Of a DNA stretch of 64,000 nt, positions 1 to 10,271 are shown piece by piece. Position 1 is the first letter of the stretch; every line of letters begins with the position of its first letter. Origin of the DNA: Leeuwenhoekiella blandensis MED217 (GTDB taxonomy: Bacteria > Bacteroidota > Bacteroidia > Flavobacteriales > Flavobacteriaceae); contig NZ_CH672395.1 of NCBI RefSeq assembly GCF_000152985.1, positions 1,030,567-1,094,566 of the forward strand, written 5' to 3'. The notes below the pieces were generated by a model that saw only the letters and a list, made by a program, of their open reading frames with translations, ran no database searches and was not told where the DNA came from. A program made the translations under genes and the position numbers.

Positions 1-2274
1 GATCATATCTGAAGTCTTATTTTGGTATACATCAACCGAAGCATTAAAGCGCTCATTGAATAGTGCCAGATCAAGACCAAGATTCAGTTTGCTTACGGTT
101 TCCCATTTTAGTTCAGGGTTTCCGATGTTTCCACGGACTAAACCTTGAATTCCTAACAAGTTTTGAGAAACGTAAAGTTGTTGTGCAGTGAAGTTGCCTA
201 TATCATCATTTCCGCTTACACCAAAACTTGCTCTTAGTTTCAATAAATCTAACGCTGAAGCATCTTTTAAGAATTCTTCTGACGAAATTAACCAAGCTCC
301 GGAAGCCGAACCAAGTGCTGCAAATTGCGAATCACCAATGCTGAATCCTCCATTTTGAATATTGTCGCCAAAACGGCTTGAGCTGTCGATAGAACCGTTA
401 AAGGTCAAAAAGTACTTGTTAAGGTAATCGTATTCTGCACTTAGGTAAGCATTTACCCAGTTCCATTCTCCTAAAGAACCTCCTACTACACGTAGCAAGT
501 TGCTACCTGCACCTACAGTTGTAAAATCATCTGTAGCAGAGTTAAAGCCTAAACCTAGATCACTTTCAGACTCGTTGCTTTGGGTACGTAACCCTAATCT
601 TAAGTCAAGACCATGTTTGTAATTAAAACGCTTGCCATAATTTAAATAGGTATCTGTATAGAGTGTGTAAAGACGCTGCACTTCACTACCACTGCGGTTA
701 TTTCCTATAGCAGTAGGTAAGATCACATCGGCTACACCAAAGTCTGGTATAAAGAAAGATTCACGCTCTTTATTATACGTAAGACCTGCGAGCATATTCG
801 CTTCAAGATTATCAGAAATCTTATAGTTAAAATCAAGGTTTCCGTAAAAACGATAGTTTTTGTTGATCCCAATACCATTGTCAAGAATAGCGACCGGGTT
901 ACCCACATTAAAAAGATCTACATCAGAAAGGTTAGGAGATACTTCACCGCTAGCATTAATTGCATTGATCGCTGTAAAAGGCGCTTTGGTTAATGCTAAA
1001 TACATTGGGCTTGTTTTGTAAGCTAACCCTTGATCTCTTAGATTTTCAGTATTGTGAATGAACGATAGGTTTGCATTTACTGATAACTTTTCGGTAAGGC
1101 GTAAAGCTGCGTTAAGTCGGGTGTTGTAGCGTTCCAGATCTGTTTCTCTAATAATTCCTTCACTTCTAAGATAGCCTACAGAAAGGCCATATTTTGCGAT
1201 GTCATCACCACCTCTAATCTTTAAGAAATAGTTTTGATTGGCGCTACTTTTAAATACCTGATCTTGCCAGTTGGTTTGATTGTGGTATTGGTAATAGGCT
1301 TCGTTCTGTCTATCATCGATCATCCAAGGCATATTTGCAATTTGTTGTTGCGAATCACCACGGGTTGCAATAAGTTGAGATAAATAGGTTCTATAATCTC
1401 CGGCACGCATTACAGGCAAATCGTCTGGCTTCTGGTTGATGCCGCCGTACATTGTAAAATCTATTTTAGTACTTAGATCAACCGGGCGGGTAGTGGTAAT
1501 AATAATTACCCCATTAGCGCCTTTGGTACCATAGATTGAAGAACCATCTTTTAACACGGTTACATCTTCAATATCTTTAACTTCAAGCATTGATAGCGGA
1601 GAAGAGCTGGTATACTGAATGATCCCAGAACCATAGTCTTCATCATCGTAGATCATTCCATCTACAATAAGTAAGGGTTTGTTTGTAGCATATAGCGAAT
1701 TGAAACCTCTTAATGTAAGGTTTGCTCCGGCACCGGGAACACCAGATTTACGGGTACTGTGTAAACCGGCAACACGGCCTTGTAGAAAATCGCCAACCGA
1801 CTCGTTTACCGGATTTCCCCATTGGCCTTTAGAAAAATCTACTGTTGTCGCAGCTTTAGGATTGGTATACTGCAGCTGCTTACCACCCGGTAGTTCAGAC
1901 TCTTGATAGAATTGCGAGTAGCTTGTTTCAAAGAGTTCGATCTCCAGGTTGCTAGACTTATTGTTTAAAGGAAACACTTTGGTCTGAAATTCTTGTCCGC
2001 TGATGGTGAGTAGTGTATTAAGGTGAGGTACATTAATAGCAAATGTTCCATCCTCGTTACTAATCGCTGCAGAGAAGTTTTTTACCGCAATATTGATTCC
2101 CGAGATACCGGTGTTTGTGGCGGCATTTTTTATGATACCGGTAACCTCAATGCCTTTTTGAGAGGTGCTATCTACCGGGGTAGAATCATTGGTATCTTGA
2201 GCATACAATCCCTGCGTTACTCCGCTGCAGAGCAGTACACTTAGAATACAGGTTAGTTGTAATATTTTGAGCAT
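1..2274 (-). CDS. SusC/RagA-like TonB-dependent outer-membrane receptor (partial, 3' end beyond window)
   Basis: The minus-strand frame is open for 758 codons from an ATG at 2274 to base 1, so the C-terminal part of the barrel lies outside. I translated it: a signal peptide ending in LYAQ, then a carboxypeptidase-regulatory-like beta-sandwich (about residues 45-120), then a plug domain with the SusC signature LKDGSSIYGTKGANGVIIIT near residues 240-260, then barrel strands. SusC-type receptors import oligosaccharides with a SusD lid, driven by TonB. It is the sixth gene of the minus-strand operon and starts 20 bases after a FAS1 lipoprotein gene. No SusD follows within the window; one may lie past the left edge. 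The family call is firm, the substrate (probably a pectin fragment) is inferred from context. Confidence 0.9.
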   Translation of the reverse strand, partial: MLKILQLTCILSVLLCSGVTQGLYAQDTNDSTPVDSTSQKGIEVTGIIKNAATNTGISGINIAVKNFSAAISNEDGTFAINVPHLNTLLTISGQEFQTKVFPLNNKSSNLEIELFETSYSQFYQESELPGGKQLQYTNPKAATTVDFSKGQWGNPVNESVGDFLQGRVAGLHSTRKSGVPGAGANLTLRGFNSLYATNKPLLIVDGMIYDDEDYGSGIIQYTSSSPLSMLEVKDIEDVTVLKDGSSIYGTKGANGVIIITTTRPVDLSTKIDFTMYGGINQKPDDLPVMRAGDYRTYLSQLIATRGDSQQQIANMPWMIDDRQNEAYYQYHNQTNWQDQVFKSSANQNYFLKIRGGDDIAKYGLSVGYLRSEGIIRETDLERYNTRLNAALRLTEKLSVNANLSFIHNTENLRDQGLAYKTSPMYLALTKAPFTAINAINASGEVSPNLSDVDLFNVGNPVAILDNGIGINKNYRFYGNLDFNYKISDNLEANMLAGLTYNKERESFFIPDFGVADVILPTAIGNNRSGSEVQRLYTLYTDTYLNYGKRFNYKHGLDLRLGLRTQSNESESDLGLGFNSATDDFTTVGAGSNLLRVVGGSLGEWNWVNAYLSAEYDYLNKYFLTFNGSIDSSSRFGDNIQNGGFSIGDSQFAALGSASGAWLISSEEFLKDASALDLLKLRASFGVSGNDDIGNFTAQQLYVSQNLLGIQGLVRGNIGNPELKWETVSKLNLGLDLALFNERFNASVDVYQNKTSDMI

Positions 2275-2294
2275 AACAATTGGTTTAAAAGACA

Positions 2295-3749
2295 TTACTT
2301 AATTACAGGTACTAGTTTTAAATAATCTAAGGTTAGTGTATTTGCACCTGCAGATCCGGTGTTGGCAGCAATAAGTGAGATTAGATCCAGCATACCTGCT
2401 TCGTCTAAAGTAAATTCACCTATGTACCGCTCCTGATAATCGTTTGGAGGAACATCGGTATAATCTAAGGTCGCAATAGGATCTGCAACCGTACCATCCT
2501 CTTGAAAAGTACCACCGAAACGTAAGCGTTGTGAGAAGGTGTTGTTTTGAATATCGTTAATTGCGCGCCAGTAAACCTGATAGGTTGTGCTGTAAAGGTT
2601 ATTGGCATTGTAATAAATAGCAAACAAGGGTTCCCCGTGATTCTGAACCATAATGTCATAGAACATTTCTCCGGTAGGATCTTCTTTTTCGCGATAATAC
2701 GTGTTTCCGCGCTTATCATCCTGACTGAAACCGGAAGGTTCTTCGCCTTCAATCCTTGTTGTAAGCAGGCGTGTTTCTAAAGGAACATCCAGGCTGCTCA
2801 TCACATACACAATCCCATTACTTAGCTGAACTTCTTCAACAATATTATCTGTATTGATCGGGATTTTTACTCCAAATTTTGACGTAAGCGTGTCGGGTAA
2901 ATTTTCACGTGCAATAGCTTTGTGCAAAGCCATATCTCTTACCGCAAAATAGCTGGCATATGTAGTTGTAGAATCCTCATTACTCTTAATAAGATAAGGC
3001 TCCAGCTTTTCTACTTCAGCATCATAAGCATCATCTTGTAATAAGAAAAAGGTGTATTTATTTTGCTCGTTGTTTAAGTTATAAACGTTTGTGAAAAACG
3101 AGTTTGTAAGAGAATCAGCAAACATCCCAGGCATATCTTCAGCATTTGCTTTGGCTACACTATCTCTGCGATATAAATTGAATTCATCAAGTTCAATTAA
3201 GAACGAACTCATTTTATTATCGGCAGTTGCGTTGATGTATTCCCAAATGTTTTGCTTAGGCGCAAGGGCTTTATCAACAATATGAAAAAGACCATTGGAA
3301 GCATATTGATCTGCGGTTACTACCTGAGCATCAGACATCACCGTACCGTTTTTAAACTCAAGGTACTTGTTAGAAAGCATTTGAACCGTTACTGTATCTG
3401 CTTCGGTTACCGATGAAACTGCGGTAAGCGCTATGTGGTTTTCTACAAAAAGTCTTTTTGCAGCATCACTCGCTAAAGCTTCACTCGCAACATTAGATAA
3501 TGCTTCGTTAGTTGGTGCCCAAACCGTGTAGGTTTTAGAACCGGCCAGAATAGCGTCATAACCGGTTTCTTCTAAAAGTGCTCCAAAATCTGAAGTTTGC
3601 GAGCCAGATACGATCCTTTGCGTTAAGTTTTGCCCCAGATTATCATCTGTAGTGCTACTGTGATCTTCCCAAGGGTCTGAGCAAGCTGCTGTAGCAAGAA
3701 GTAAAAGTCCTGCTGCAAAAGCTTTAGTATATGTTTGTAATCTTATCAT
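2295..3749 (-). CDS. FAS1 (fasciclin) domain lipoprotein with C-terminal beta-sandwich
   Basis: A 484-residue protein. The N-terminus is a lipoprotein signal with lipobox TAAC (Cys23), so it is probably anchored in the outer membrane. Two FAS1-like domains follow: the first has the typical TVWAPTNEAL strand near residue 75 and ends in LFHIVDKAL; the second carries YTFFLLQDDAY and ends in NGIVYVMSSL. The last ~160 residues are rich in aromatic and beta-strand patterns and look like a carbohydrate-binding sandwich, but I cannot name the family. FAS1 domains are adhesion or binding modules. Being placed between SusC/SusD genes suggests a surface glycan-binding role like that of SusE/SusF, which is inference. 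Confidence 0.8.
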   Translation of the reverse strand: MIRLQTYTKAFAAGLLLLATAACSDPWEDHSSTTDDNLGQNLTQRIVSGSQTSDFGALLEETGYDAILAGSKTYTVWAPTNEALSNVASEALASDAAKRLFVENHIALTAVSSVTEADTVTVQMLSNKYLEFKNGTVMSDAQVVTADQYASNGLFHIVDKALAPKQNIWEYINATADNKMSSFLIELDEFNLYRRDSVAKANAEDMPGMFADSLTNSFFTNVYNLNNEQNKYTFFLLQDDAYDAEVEKLEPYLIKSNEDSTTTYASYFAVRDMALHKAIARENLPDTLTSKFGVKIPINTDNIVEEVQLSNGIVYVMSSLDVPLETRLLTTRIEGEEPSGFSQDDKRGNTYYREKEDPTGEMFYDIMVQNHGEPLFAIYYNANNLYSTTYQVYWRAINDIQNNTFSQRLRFGGTFQEDGTVADPIATLDYTDVPPNDYQERYIGEFTLDEAGMLDLISLIAANTGSAGANTLTLDYLKLVPVIK

Positions 3750-3785
3750 CCTCGTTTGGATTAATTTAGTTTAGTTGTTTTTGAT

Positions 3786-5474
3786 TTATTCATCGATTAG
3801 TCCGTCACCACCTGCTTCCATTTTTGGATACAGTTGATCCATATCAACAGGTCTGAACTCTATAACGTCTATCCAAGATGGGCCACCAGCGTATGCCAAT
3901 GATTCTAATGTTATAGTATGTCTTCCTGTAGTTGGAACTTCAATGATACCTGCTAATCTCGAGTTGAATCTGCTTGTTGTAATATTTAAGTGGCGTTTGT
4001 AACCCTGTGATTCTAGTACGCGTTCTGGTAAATCTGTGTTTCCGTACTCTGTGAAATTTATAAGTCTAGGTAAAGCTTCCCCATTAAATAAAGCGCGCAC
4101 AGAACTTGAGGCACGACCATTTTGACGATAGGAAACCCAAACTTTATAGCGCCCTTTGATAAGTACAGGGGTTGTGAATTCCAAATTATTTATAACTCCG
4201 GTTCTATGTCTGAGAAGTTCAACAACGTCACCGTGCCAAGCCTGAGAAAGTTGAGCCCCATCACCTGTGGCAGCAGCTAAGTAACCCAATCTAAATGCTG
4301 CGTTTCCTTCCCAAGTTACTTCAGATAACTCTGATCTGGAAAGATCTGCATAGTTACCCGGCTTTCTAAATACCGAGCTCAACTGTCTAAATTCTGGTTG
4401 ATCTGCAACATCGAAATATACGGGAGCAGGAAAACGTTTTTTGATAAAGAAGTTATCGTTTACATAATGTAGCACTCCGTTTGACGCAGTTACATCACTT
4501 TGAGATCTGTTGATTTGAACACCGGGTTCAAAAACGCCATTAAAAGTTTCTTCGTTAAGTAGTAAAGAATCGCTTGCAAGTTTAACGCTTATTACTTCAA
4601 GAGGTGCTTTAGTAAGAACCACAGATTTTACAGCAAGATCTGCCAAGTAGTCTAATTCTGGAATTATGCGATAAGCCACATAAAGATTAAGACTGTCAAG
4701 CGGGTTTGTAGGGTCATCAAGATGACTATAGCGCTCTTTTAAATCATTTAAAGTATTAAAACCTGCTTCTTGAAAAACCTCGTTTGTTTGAGCCAATACA
4801 CTCACATGGCTAGAAATACTATCCTGATCGTAAGTTAACGGTTCATCTAAAGTGTCGTACCAGCCTGTTTCTCTGATCAGTTCGGCAAACAGCGATAAAG
4901 AAGGGTCTTCGTCAATAGTTTCGGCTAAAGTTTGATCTGCTACTTCCAAAGCTTTGTCAATCACGTGTATTACACCGTTACCCACTTCAACATTAGAAGA
5001 AATGATACGCGCATCTTTATTAACGGTAATATTAGACTGCCCGTCACGGTTTACAGCACCGGTGATCAAAAACTGACCTTGTAAACTAGGTGTGGCAATT
5101 TTACCATCATTAAATTGAACTGTAGTAAACACTTCATCGATAATATGCAATTTGGCTAACTCTTGCAGGTCTTCCATTGGGACATCTGCAACGTTTGAAG
5201 CTCCTAGATCACTTAGGTATTGATTTACTGCGTCATTTGTTGGTAAGAACAGCGTGTAGGTGCCATACGTATTCATAAATGATGCGTAATCTGTTACATC
5301 AAGAATTTCTAAGAACAGAGAATACTCTTCTTCATTAGCTCTTAGAAACTCGGTGATGTTCAACGTTTCGTCAGTTGATTCTTTATATTTTTCTTCTGTA
5401 CAACTTAGAACCAAACCGGTAAAAACAACCAGTAGTGTAAGTGTGTATAACGAGGGTCTGAATAGTGTTTTCAT
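3786..5474 (-). CDS. FAS1 (fasciclin) domain lipoprotein with C-terminal binding-type domain
   Basis: A 562-residue lipoprotein (signal peptide with lipobox VLSC, Cys25). FAS1 domain 1 shows YTLFLPTNDAV near residue 72 and closes with GVIHVIDKAL; FAS1 domain 2 is more divergent and closes with GVLHYVNDNF. From about residue 350 comes a ~200-residue beta-rich domain with KVWVSYRQNG and a closing GRHTITLESLAY...WIDVIEF pattern typical of sandwich folds that bind carbohydrate. It begins 6 bases after the susD stop, so it is co-transcribed with SusCD. Likely a surface-exposed accessory to glycan capture; the binding specificity is not visible from sequence. Confidence 0.8.
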   Translation of the reverse strand: MKTLFRPSLYTLTLLVVFTGLVLSCTEEKYKESTDETLNITEFLRANEEEYSLFLEILDVTDYASFMNTYGTYTLFLPTNDAVNQYLSDLGASNVADVPMEDLQELAKLHIIDEVFTTVQFNDGKIATPSLQGQFLITGAVNRDGQSNITVNKDARIISSNVEVGNGVIHVIDKALEVADQTLAETIDEDPSLSLFAELIRETGWYDTLDEPLTYDQDSISSHVSVLAQTNEVFQEAGFNTLNDLKERYSHLDDPTNPLDSLNLYVAYRIIPELDYLADLAVKSVVLTKAPLEVISVKLASDSLLLNEETFNGVFEPGVQINRSQSDVTASNGVLHYVNDNFFIKKRFPAPVYFDVADQPEFRQLSSVFRKPGNYADLSRSELSEVTWEGNAAFRLGYLAAATGDGAQLSQAWHGDVVELLRHRTGVINNLEFTTPVLIKGRYKVWVSYRQNGRASSSVRALFNGEALPRLINFTEYGNTDLPERVLESQGYKRHLNITTSRFNSRLAGIIEVPTTGRHTITLESLAYAGGPSWIDVIEFRPVDMDQLYPKMEAGGDGLIDE

Positions 5475-5480
5475 AGCTTT

Positions 5481-6974
5481 CTAGTTATAAAATGGGTTCT
5501 GTGTTAAGGCTTTATTGGTAAACAGTTCAAATGTATTTATAGGTAAATAATGACTGTTGGGATCTCTCAATTTAGCAAGAATACTTTGCTGTTGACTCGC
5601 AGGAGCACTACGTAAAGCGACACCGAGTAAAATGTCTAGATTCTCGTAATTGTTCTTACGTGCATTGCGCAATACATCAAACCAGCGTTTACCTTCAAAG
5701 GCAAACTCACGAGCACGTTCTGCTAAGATGTATAATCTAATGTTGTCTTGATCTTCTGGAGTAACAAACTCCTGTGTTTGATCGATAGCTTCTCGAGTTT
5801 CTCTAAGATTCTCAATAATAGCAATCGCTTCTTCGCCGTTTCCTAATTCGTTGAGCGCTTCAGCTTTCATTAACAGGACATCAGCATAACGGTATACAAA
5901 CCAGTGGGTGTCTGATTCCTGAAGGGCTTTTCTTTGGTTTTCGTTAAGTCCGGTAAATTTGTAAATCTCATTAGTTCCGGGTACAAGGGAAGCACGCTCA
6001 CCACGTACATCTTTGTTTTCAGGGTCATCAAAATCAACACCAAAAACTTCTTCCAATACTGGTGGAGCAGCCAAATACTGAGGCTGTTGCAAGAATATTT
6101 GATAGAACGGATTACGGTTTTCAGGCGTGTATTGTAGTTCAAAAATACTTTCGGTAGAATTTCCTTGTGCAAACACAATGTTGAACCATTGCGGACTCGC
6201 ATCAATCAATTCAAACTGTCCAGAATTTATTACTTTATCGGCAGCAACAATCGCTTCCTGATAGTTTTCCATCCATAAATGCACATCGGCTTGCATCGCG
6301 TTGATCGCATATTTTGTTATACGCCCTTTATTTTCAGGAACGTTACCATAATCTTCGACACTTAAGCGTTCGGCTTCATTTAAATCTGTTAGAACCTGAG
6401 CAAATATCTGATCCTGTGGTGTCGCAGGAAGTTGAAAATTATCACCATCAGACAAAGTTGCATCTAGCTTTAACGGAACATCTTTAAAAGATCTTGCCAG
6501 AGTAAAGTAGAGATACGCTCGTATGGCTAATGCTTCAGAGATGTAGTTGTTTAATTCACTTGACTCAATTGTAGGATCAATTTCAAGCACTCCCGGTGCT
6601 AGGTCGATTACCGTGTTGCAATAGTTTATGATTCGGTAAAACTGAGACCAGGTAGTGATACTGTTAGAAGGTAAAATATTTGTAGTAATGATATCACTCT
6701 GGTCATTTGAGGTAAACGCTCCAGGAGCAACCATACCTCCTCTAAGCTCACCATACATAAAAATGTATTCGGCTAGTGTAAGATCGTTTTCAGACGGAGG
6801 TGTATTAAGCATAGCAGAATAAATACCTACTACAGCAGCCTGAACATCTTCTTTGGTTTGCCAAAACTCCTGGCGTACCGTACCATTCTCAGGTCGAAGG
6901 TCTAAATAGCTATCGCAAGACAAACTAAGTGCTGCCAGAAGGATAGCGAGTATATGTGTAATTCTAGTGTGCAT
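5481..6974 (-). CDS. susD: SusD/RagB-family outer-membrane nutrient-binding lipoprotein
   Basis: A 497-residue protein with lipobox SLSC (Cys20) followed by the family-typical start LDLRPENGTVRQEFWQTKEDV. The middle has the TPR-like pattern of RagB/SusD, for example ALAIRAYLYFTLARSF near residue 147 (the conserved R-A-F/Y-xx-xxL helix) and YAINAMQADVHLWMENYQEAI. The C-terminal part carries LAERAREFAFEGKRWFDVLR, the usual SusD tail motif. It forms the lid over the SusC barrel that is encoded 17 bases upstream. The substrate is probably a pectin-derived oligosaccharide, inferred from the neighbouring genes. Confidence 0.95.
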   Translation of the reverse strand: MHTRITHILAILLAALSLSCDSYLDLRPENGTVRQEFWQTKEDVQAAVVGIYSAMLNTPPSENDLTLAEYIFMYGELRGGMVAPGAFTSNDQSDIITTNILPSNSITTWSQFYRIINYCNTVIDLAPGVLEIDPTIESSELNNYISEALAIRAYLYFTLARSFKDVPLKLDATLSDGDNFQLPATPQDQIFAQVLTDLNEAERLSVEDYGNVPENKGRITKYAINAMQADVHLWMENYQEAIVAADKVINSGQFELIDASPQWFNIVFAQGNSTESIFELQYTPENRNPFYQIFLQQPQYLAAPPVLEEVFGVDFDDPENKDVRGERASLVPGTNEIYKFTGLNENQRKALQESDTHWFVYRYADVLLMKAEALNELGNGEEAIAIIENLRETREAIDQTQEFVTPEDQDNIRLYILAERAREFAFEGKRWFDVLRNARKNNYENLDILLGVALRSAPASQQQSILAKLRDPNSHYLPINTFELFTNKALTQNPFYN

Positions 6975-6991
6975 AGATCAATTTTTTCTAA

Positions 6992-9900
6992 TTAAAATCT
7001 TGTTTGTATTCCTAAAGTAAATCGACGTGTTGGAGGCGTACGTGAATAATCGATAGCCATTCCAAAAGGATCACCTCCGCGCATGTTTACTTCCGGATCC
7101 TGACCGCGATAGTTTGTGAATGTAAGCAGGTTATCTGCTGTTACATATACACGTAAGTCGTCAAGTTTCCATTTTTTAAGGAAGGGTTTTGTGAAATTAT
7201 AACTGAAGGTCGCAGAGCGAAAACGTACAAAAGAAGCGTCTTCTACATAGCGGTCAGATCCTAACCAGTTATAACCAGCTCCATAAATCGCACGCGGCAT
7301 ATCGGTTTGATCACCAGGGTTTCTCCATCTTGAAAGTACAGCGGTACTTTGATTATCGTAGGTGTACATATTAGTGGTTAACATATCGGTACCGTTTACG
7401 ATATCGTAATCAAGGCGATAAGTAAAGAACAATAACAACTTAAACTGATCATTAAATGTTACCGAAGGTCCAAAACCACCGGTGAATTTAGGGTTACTGT
7501 TTCCTAAATAAACCACGTCACGACTGTCGATGTTTCCATCTTTGTTGATGTCTTCGTAGATTGCATCCCCAGGTTGAAATACATAATCTGTATTTGGATA
7601 GTTAAAACGCATATAAACGGTTTGACCATTAGGACCGGTAATTACATTGCCATTAGCATCACGCGCCTGTGTAGACTCAAGATCCGGGTAAACTCCTTTA
7701 AAGCGATATCCGTAGAAAGAACCAAATGGATTATCTGTTTGTAAGAATCTTTTGAATTCTCCATTACGGTCAACGTTACCACGCTCGTTAGGATAGAACT
7801 CAGAGATCTCACGAATGATATTCTGGTTACGTGCAATGTTGAAATTGAAGTCTACTTTCCATTTGTCGGTTTTAACCGGAGTGGTATATAAACCTACTTC
7901 CCAACCTTGGTTGTCTAGCGTACCTACGTTTTGGTCAGACAAGTTGTTGTAACCTGATACTGTGGTCAAATCAACATTTTGGAATAAAAGATCTTCGGTT
8001 CTGTTTTTGTACACGTCTACATCAAGCATTATTCTTCGGTCGAACAGCTGTAGATTTAAACCAATGTTTTGTCCTGTTAAGGTTTCCCAACGCAGATTCT
8101 CTAATTCAATATTTTGAGGGTAAACTCCGCTCATTCCTAAATATTCAGAATTGAAGTTTCCGTAGATATTAAAATATCGGTAATCATATCTTGGTGCGCG
8201 ACCTGACTGCCCGTAACTAGCTCTGAAACTAAAGTCATCAACAAAATCAAAATCTTGCATAAAAGGCTCGCCAGAAACTCTCCATCTCGCTGATGCAGAA
8301 GGGAAAAGGGCATAACGGTTACCCGGGCCAAATTTTGAATTCCCGTCGCCACGTACACCTACGTTAAGAATATAACGGTCTAGAAGGCTATACTGCGCGT
8401 TTACTAATGCCGCTACGTTACGCGACTGACTGTTATTGTTATAAAGTTGCAATTCGGCATTTTGCGTTCTTGAAGGAACCGAAGGATCTGTAAGCAATGA
8501 AGACGCTGTGTTTGAAGTCAATGCTTGGTGTGACTCGTATCTAAAATCATTAGTTTGAATAGAAAGGAGCGTTTGTAAACTATGGTCTTTTCCTATATCT
8601 GGAGTATAAATGAAATTGGTTTTAGAAGTCACACTCGCAATATCAACATCTGCATCTGAAGCTTGGTTTACCACCGTTTCAGTAAAAGGTCTTCCAGTCG
8701 CATTTTGCGGTAAAAAGGCTTTAGCTTTTGTACTGTTGAAGTCAAACTGTAAGTCGAATGTAGAGATCAAACGACTTGGGATCAAGTCAACTTTCAAGTT
8801 AAAGTGCGGTACGATACGTTCACCGGTTTGCTCATTAGAGGCATACTCTGCCATAGCCACCGGGTTATAGGTTCTGCTGTAAGCACCTTGAATGTTTTGA
8901 GCAGGGGAGAAGTAGTTAGGAGTTAAGTCTCCTACATCGTCATATTCAAAAATACTCATGTTTGGCATTTTTGTATAAGCGACACTTCTTAAGCGATCTC
9001 CATTACCGGTTCCGTTTACGTAGTTACGATCTGTAACCGTATGCGTATAGGCAATATCTGCTTTAAATCGAATACGGTCAGAAACCACATAGTCTAAATT
9101 TAGACGACCGTTGATACGCTGAAAAGCGGTTCCCTTAGTAACCCCTTTAGAATCATAATATCCTACAGAAGTATAATATCTTGCTTTCTCACCACCACCT
9201 TGTAATGAAAGGTTGTGTTCTCCAGTTAGACCTGTTTGAGAAATAGCATCTACCCAATTGGTGTTGTTTCCGTAATTTTTAAAGAAATACACTTCTTGAG
9301 GGTCGTATTGAAATTCTTTAACGGTAAGCGTATTCAAAGGAGTACCATTACGATTCATAAATTCCTCCGGAATCAATTGCGAATATTGATCACCGCTAAG
9401 CATAGGGATCGTCTGTGGTAATTGCATATAAGTACCTCTAAAGGTGTATCCAATTTTAGGAGCCCCTATAGAACCACGTTTCGTGTTGATCACAAGTACA
9501 CCACTTGCTGCACGCGCTCCCCACATTGCAGTAGCAGCGGCATCTTTTAAAATAGTAATACTTTCAATATCAGATGGAGCAATATTCAATAAGGCAGCAT
9601 AGCCTTGTTCATCTGCTGAACCAAAGTTGAAATCCTCAGGGATTGAAGTTTCGTAGGGCATTCCATCTACAACAACTAAAGGGTCTGAAGAACCTGTAAT
9701 CGATGAAGTACCACGTATACGTATTTGCATCCCTGCACCAGGGTCACCTGAATTTGCTGTAATATCTACACCGGGTACACGCCCTTGAAGTGCTTCATCA
9801 ATAGATGCAGCTTGTGTGTTTTCTACATCGGCAGCTTTAACGGTAACCGTACTGGTCGTCATGTTCCGTTCAGAAATGTCTAAAAGACCGCTTTCTGTTG

Positions 9901-10270
9901 GTTTTTCAACGCTAATCATAACTTCATCCAACTCATCTACAGAAGGTGTAAGGTTGATGGTATAGCTGGATTTACCGGTAAGCGGTATCGTTTGCGAGGT
10001 ATACCCTAAGGTTGAAATTACCAGTTTGTTGTTTCTGTTTTTTATACGAATTGCAAAGTTTCCATCAAAATCTGCAATCACCCCGGTTACGGTACGATTT
10101 TCCGCATCTTGCTCTGCAATCGTTGCTCCGGGAATAGGTTGGTTATTTGAACTATCTAAAATGGTCCCCCGAACTACCATATTGGCGTCTTGCCCATAGA
10201 AAGGATTAGCGGCAAAAACTATAAGGAGTACGGTGAAACAATAAAATATAGTTGTGTTAAGTTGTCTCAT
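6992..10270 (-). CDS. susC: SusC/RagA-family TonB-dependent outer-membrane transporter
   Basis: Complete, 1092 residues. Order: signal peptide ending at YGQ (about residue 27), carboxypeptidase-regulatory-like domain (about 32-110), plug with the SusC box VDGMPYETSIP near residue 202 and ILKDAAATAMWGARAASGVL near 242, then a long 22-stranded barrel ending in the aromatic terminal residue of RRFTLGIQTRF. The gene starts one base after the stop of a FAS1 lipoprotein gene and is followed 17 bases later by susD, so the three are translationally close. It imports oligosaccharides across the outer membrane using TonB energy. Substrate by context: pectin or rhamnogalacturonan fragments. Confidence 0.96.
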   Translation of the reverse strand: MRQLNTTIFYCFTVLLIVFAANPFYGQDANMVVRGTILDSSNNQPIPGATIAEQDAENRTVTGVIADFDGNFAIRIKNRNNKLVISTLGYTSQTIPLTGKSSYTINLTPSVDELDEVMISVEKPTESGLLDISERNMTTSTVTVKAADVENTQAASIDEALQGRVPGVDITANSGDPGAGMQIRIRGTSSITGSSDPLVVVDGMPYETSIPEDFNFGSADEQGYAALLNIAPSDIESITILKDAAATAMWGARAASGVLVINTKRGSIGAPKIGYTFRGTYMQLPQTIPMLSGDQYSQLIPEEFMNRNGTPLNTLTVKEFQYDPQEVYFFKNYGNNTNWVDAISQTGLTGEHNLSLQGGGEKARYYTSVGYYDSKGVTKGTAFQRINGRLNLDYVVSDRIRFKADIAYTHTVTDRNYVNGTGNGDRLRSVAYTKMPNMSIFEYDDVGDLTPNYFSPAQNIQGAYSRTYNPVAMAEYASNEQTGERIVPHFNLKVDLIPSRLISTFDLQFDFNSTKAKAFLPQNATGRPFTETVVNQASDADVDIASVTSKTNFIYTPDIGKDHSLQTLLSIQTNDFRYESHQALTSNTASSLLTDPSVPSRTQNAELQLYNNNSQSRNVAALVNAQYSLLDRYILNVGVRGDGNSKFGPGNRYALFPSASARWRVSGEPFMQDFDFVDDFSFRASYGQSGRAPRYDYRYFNIYGNFNSEYLGMSGVYPQNIELENLRWETLTGQNIGLNLQLFDRRIMLDVDVYKNRTEDLLFQNVDLTTVSGYNNLSDQNVGTLDNQGWEVGLYTTPVKTDKWKVDFNFNIARNQNIIREISEFYPNERGNVDRNGEFKRFLQTDNPFGSFYGYRFKGVYPDLESTQARDANGNVITGPNGQTVYMRFNYPNTDYVFQPGDAIYEDINKDGNIDSRDVVYLGNSNPKFTGGFGPSVTFNDQFKLLLFFTYRLDYDIVNGTDMLTTNMYTYDNQSTAVLSRWRNPGDQTDMPRAIYGAGYNWLGSDRYVEDASFVRFRSATFSYNFTKPFLKKWKLDDLRVYVTADNLLTFTNYRGQDPEVNMRGGDPFGMAIDYSRTPPTRRFTLGIQTRF

Positions 10271-10271
10271 C

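Noticed and set aside
1679-1906. Plus-strand frames opposite the first SusC-like gene
   Set aside because: They overlap clear SusC coding sequence in another frame and have no domain or ribosome-binding context.
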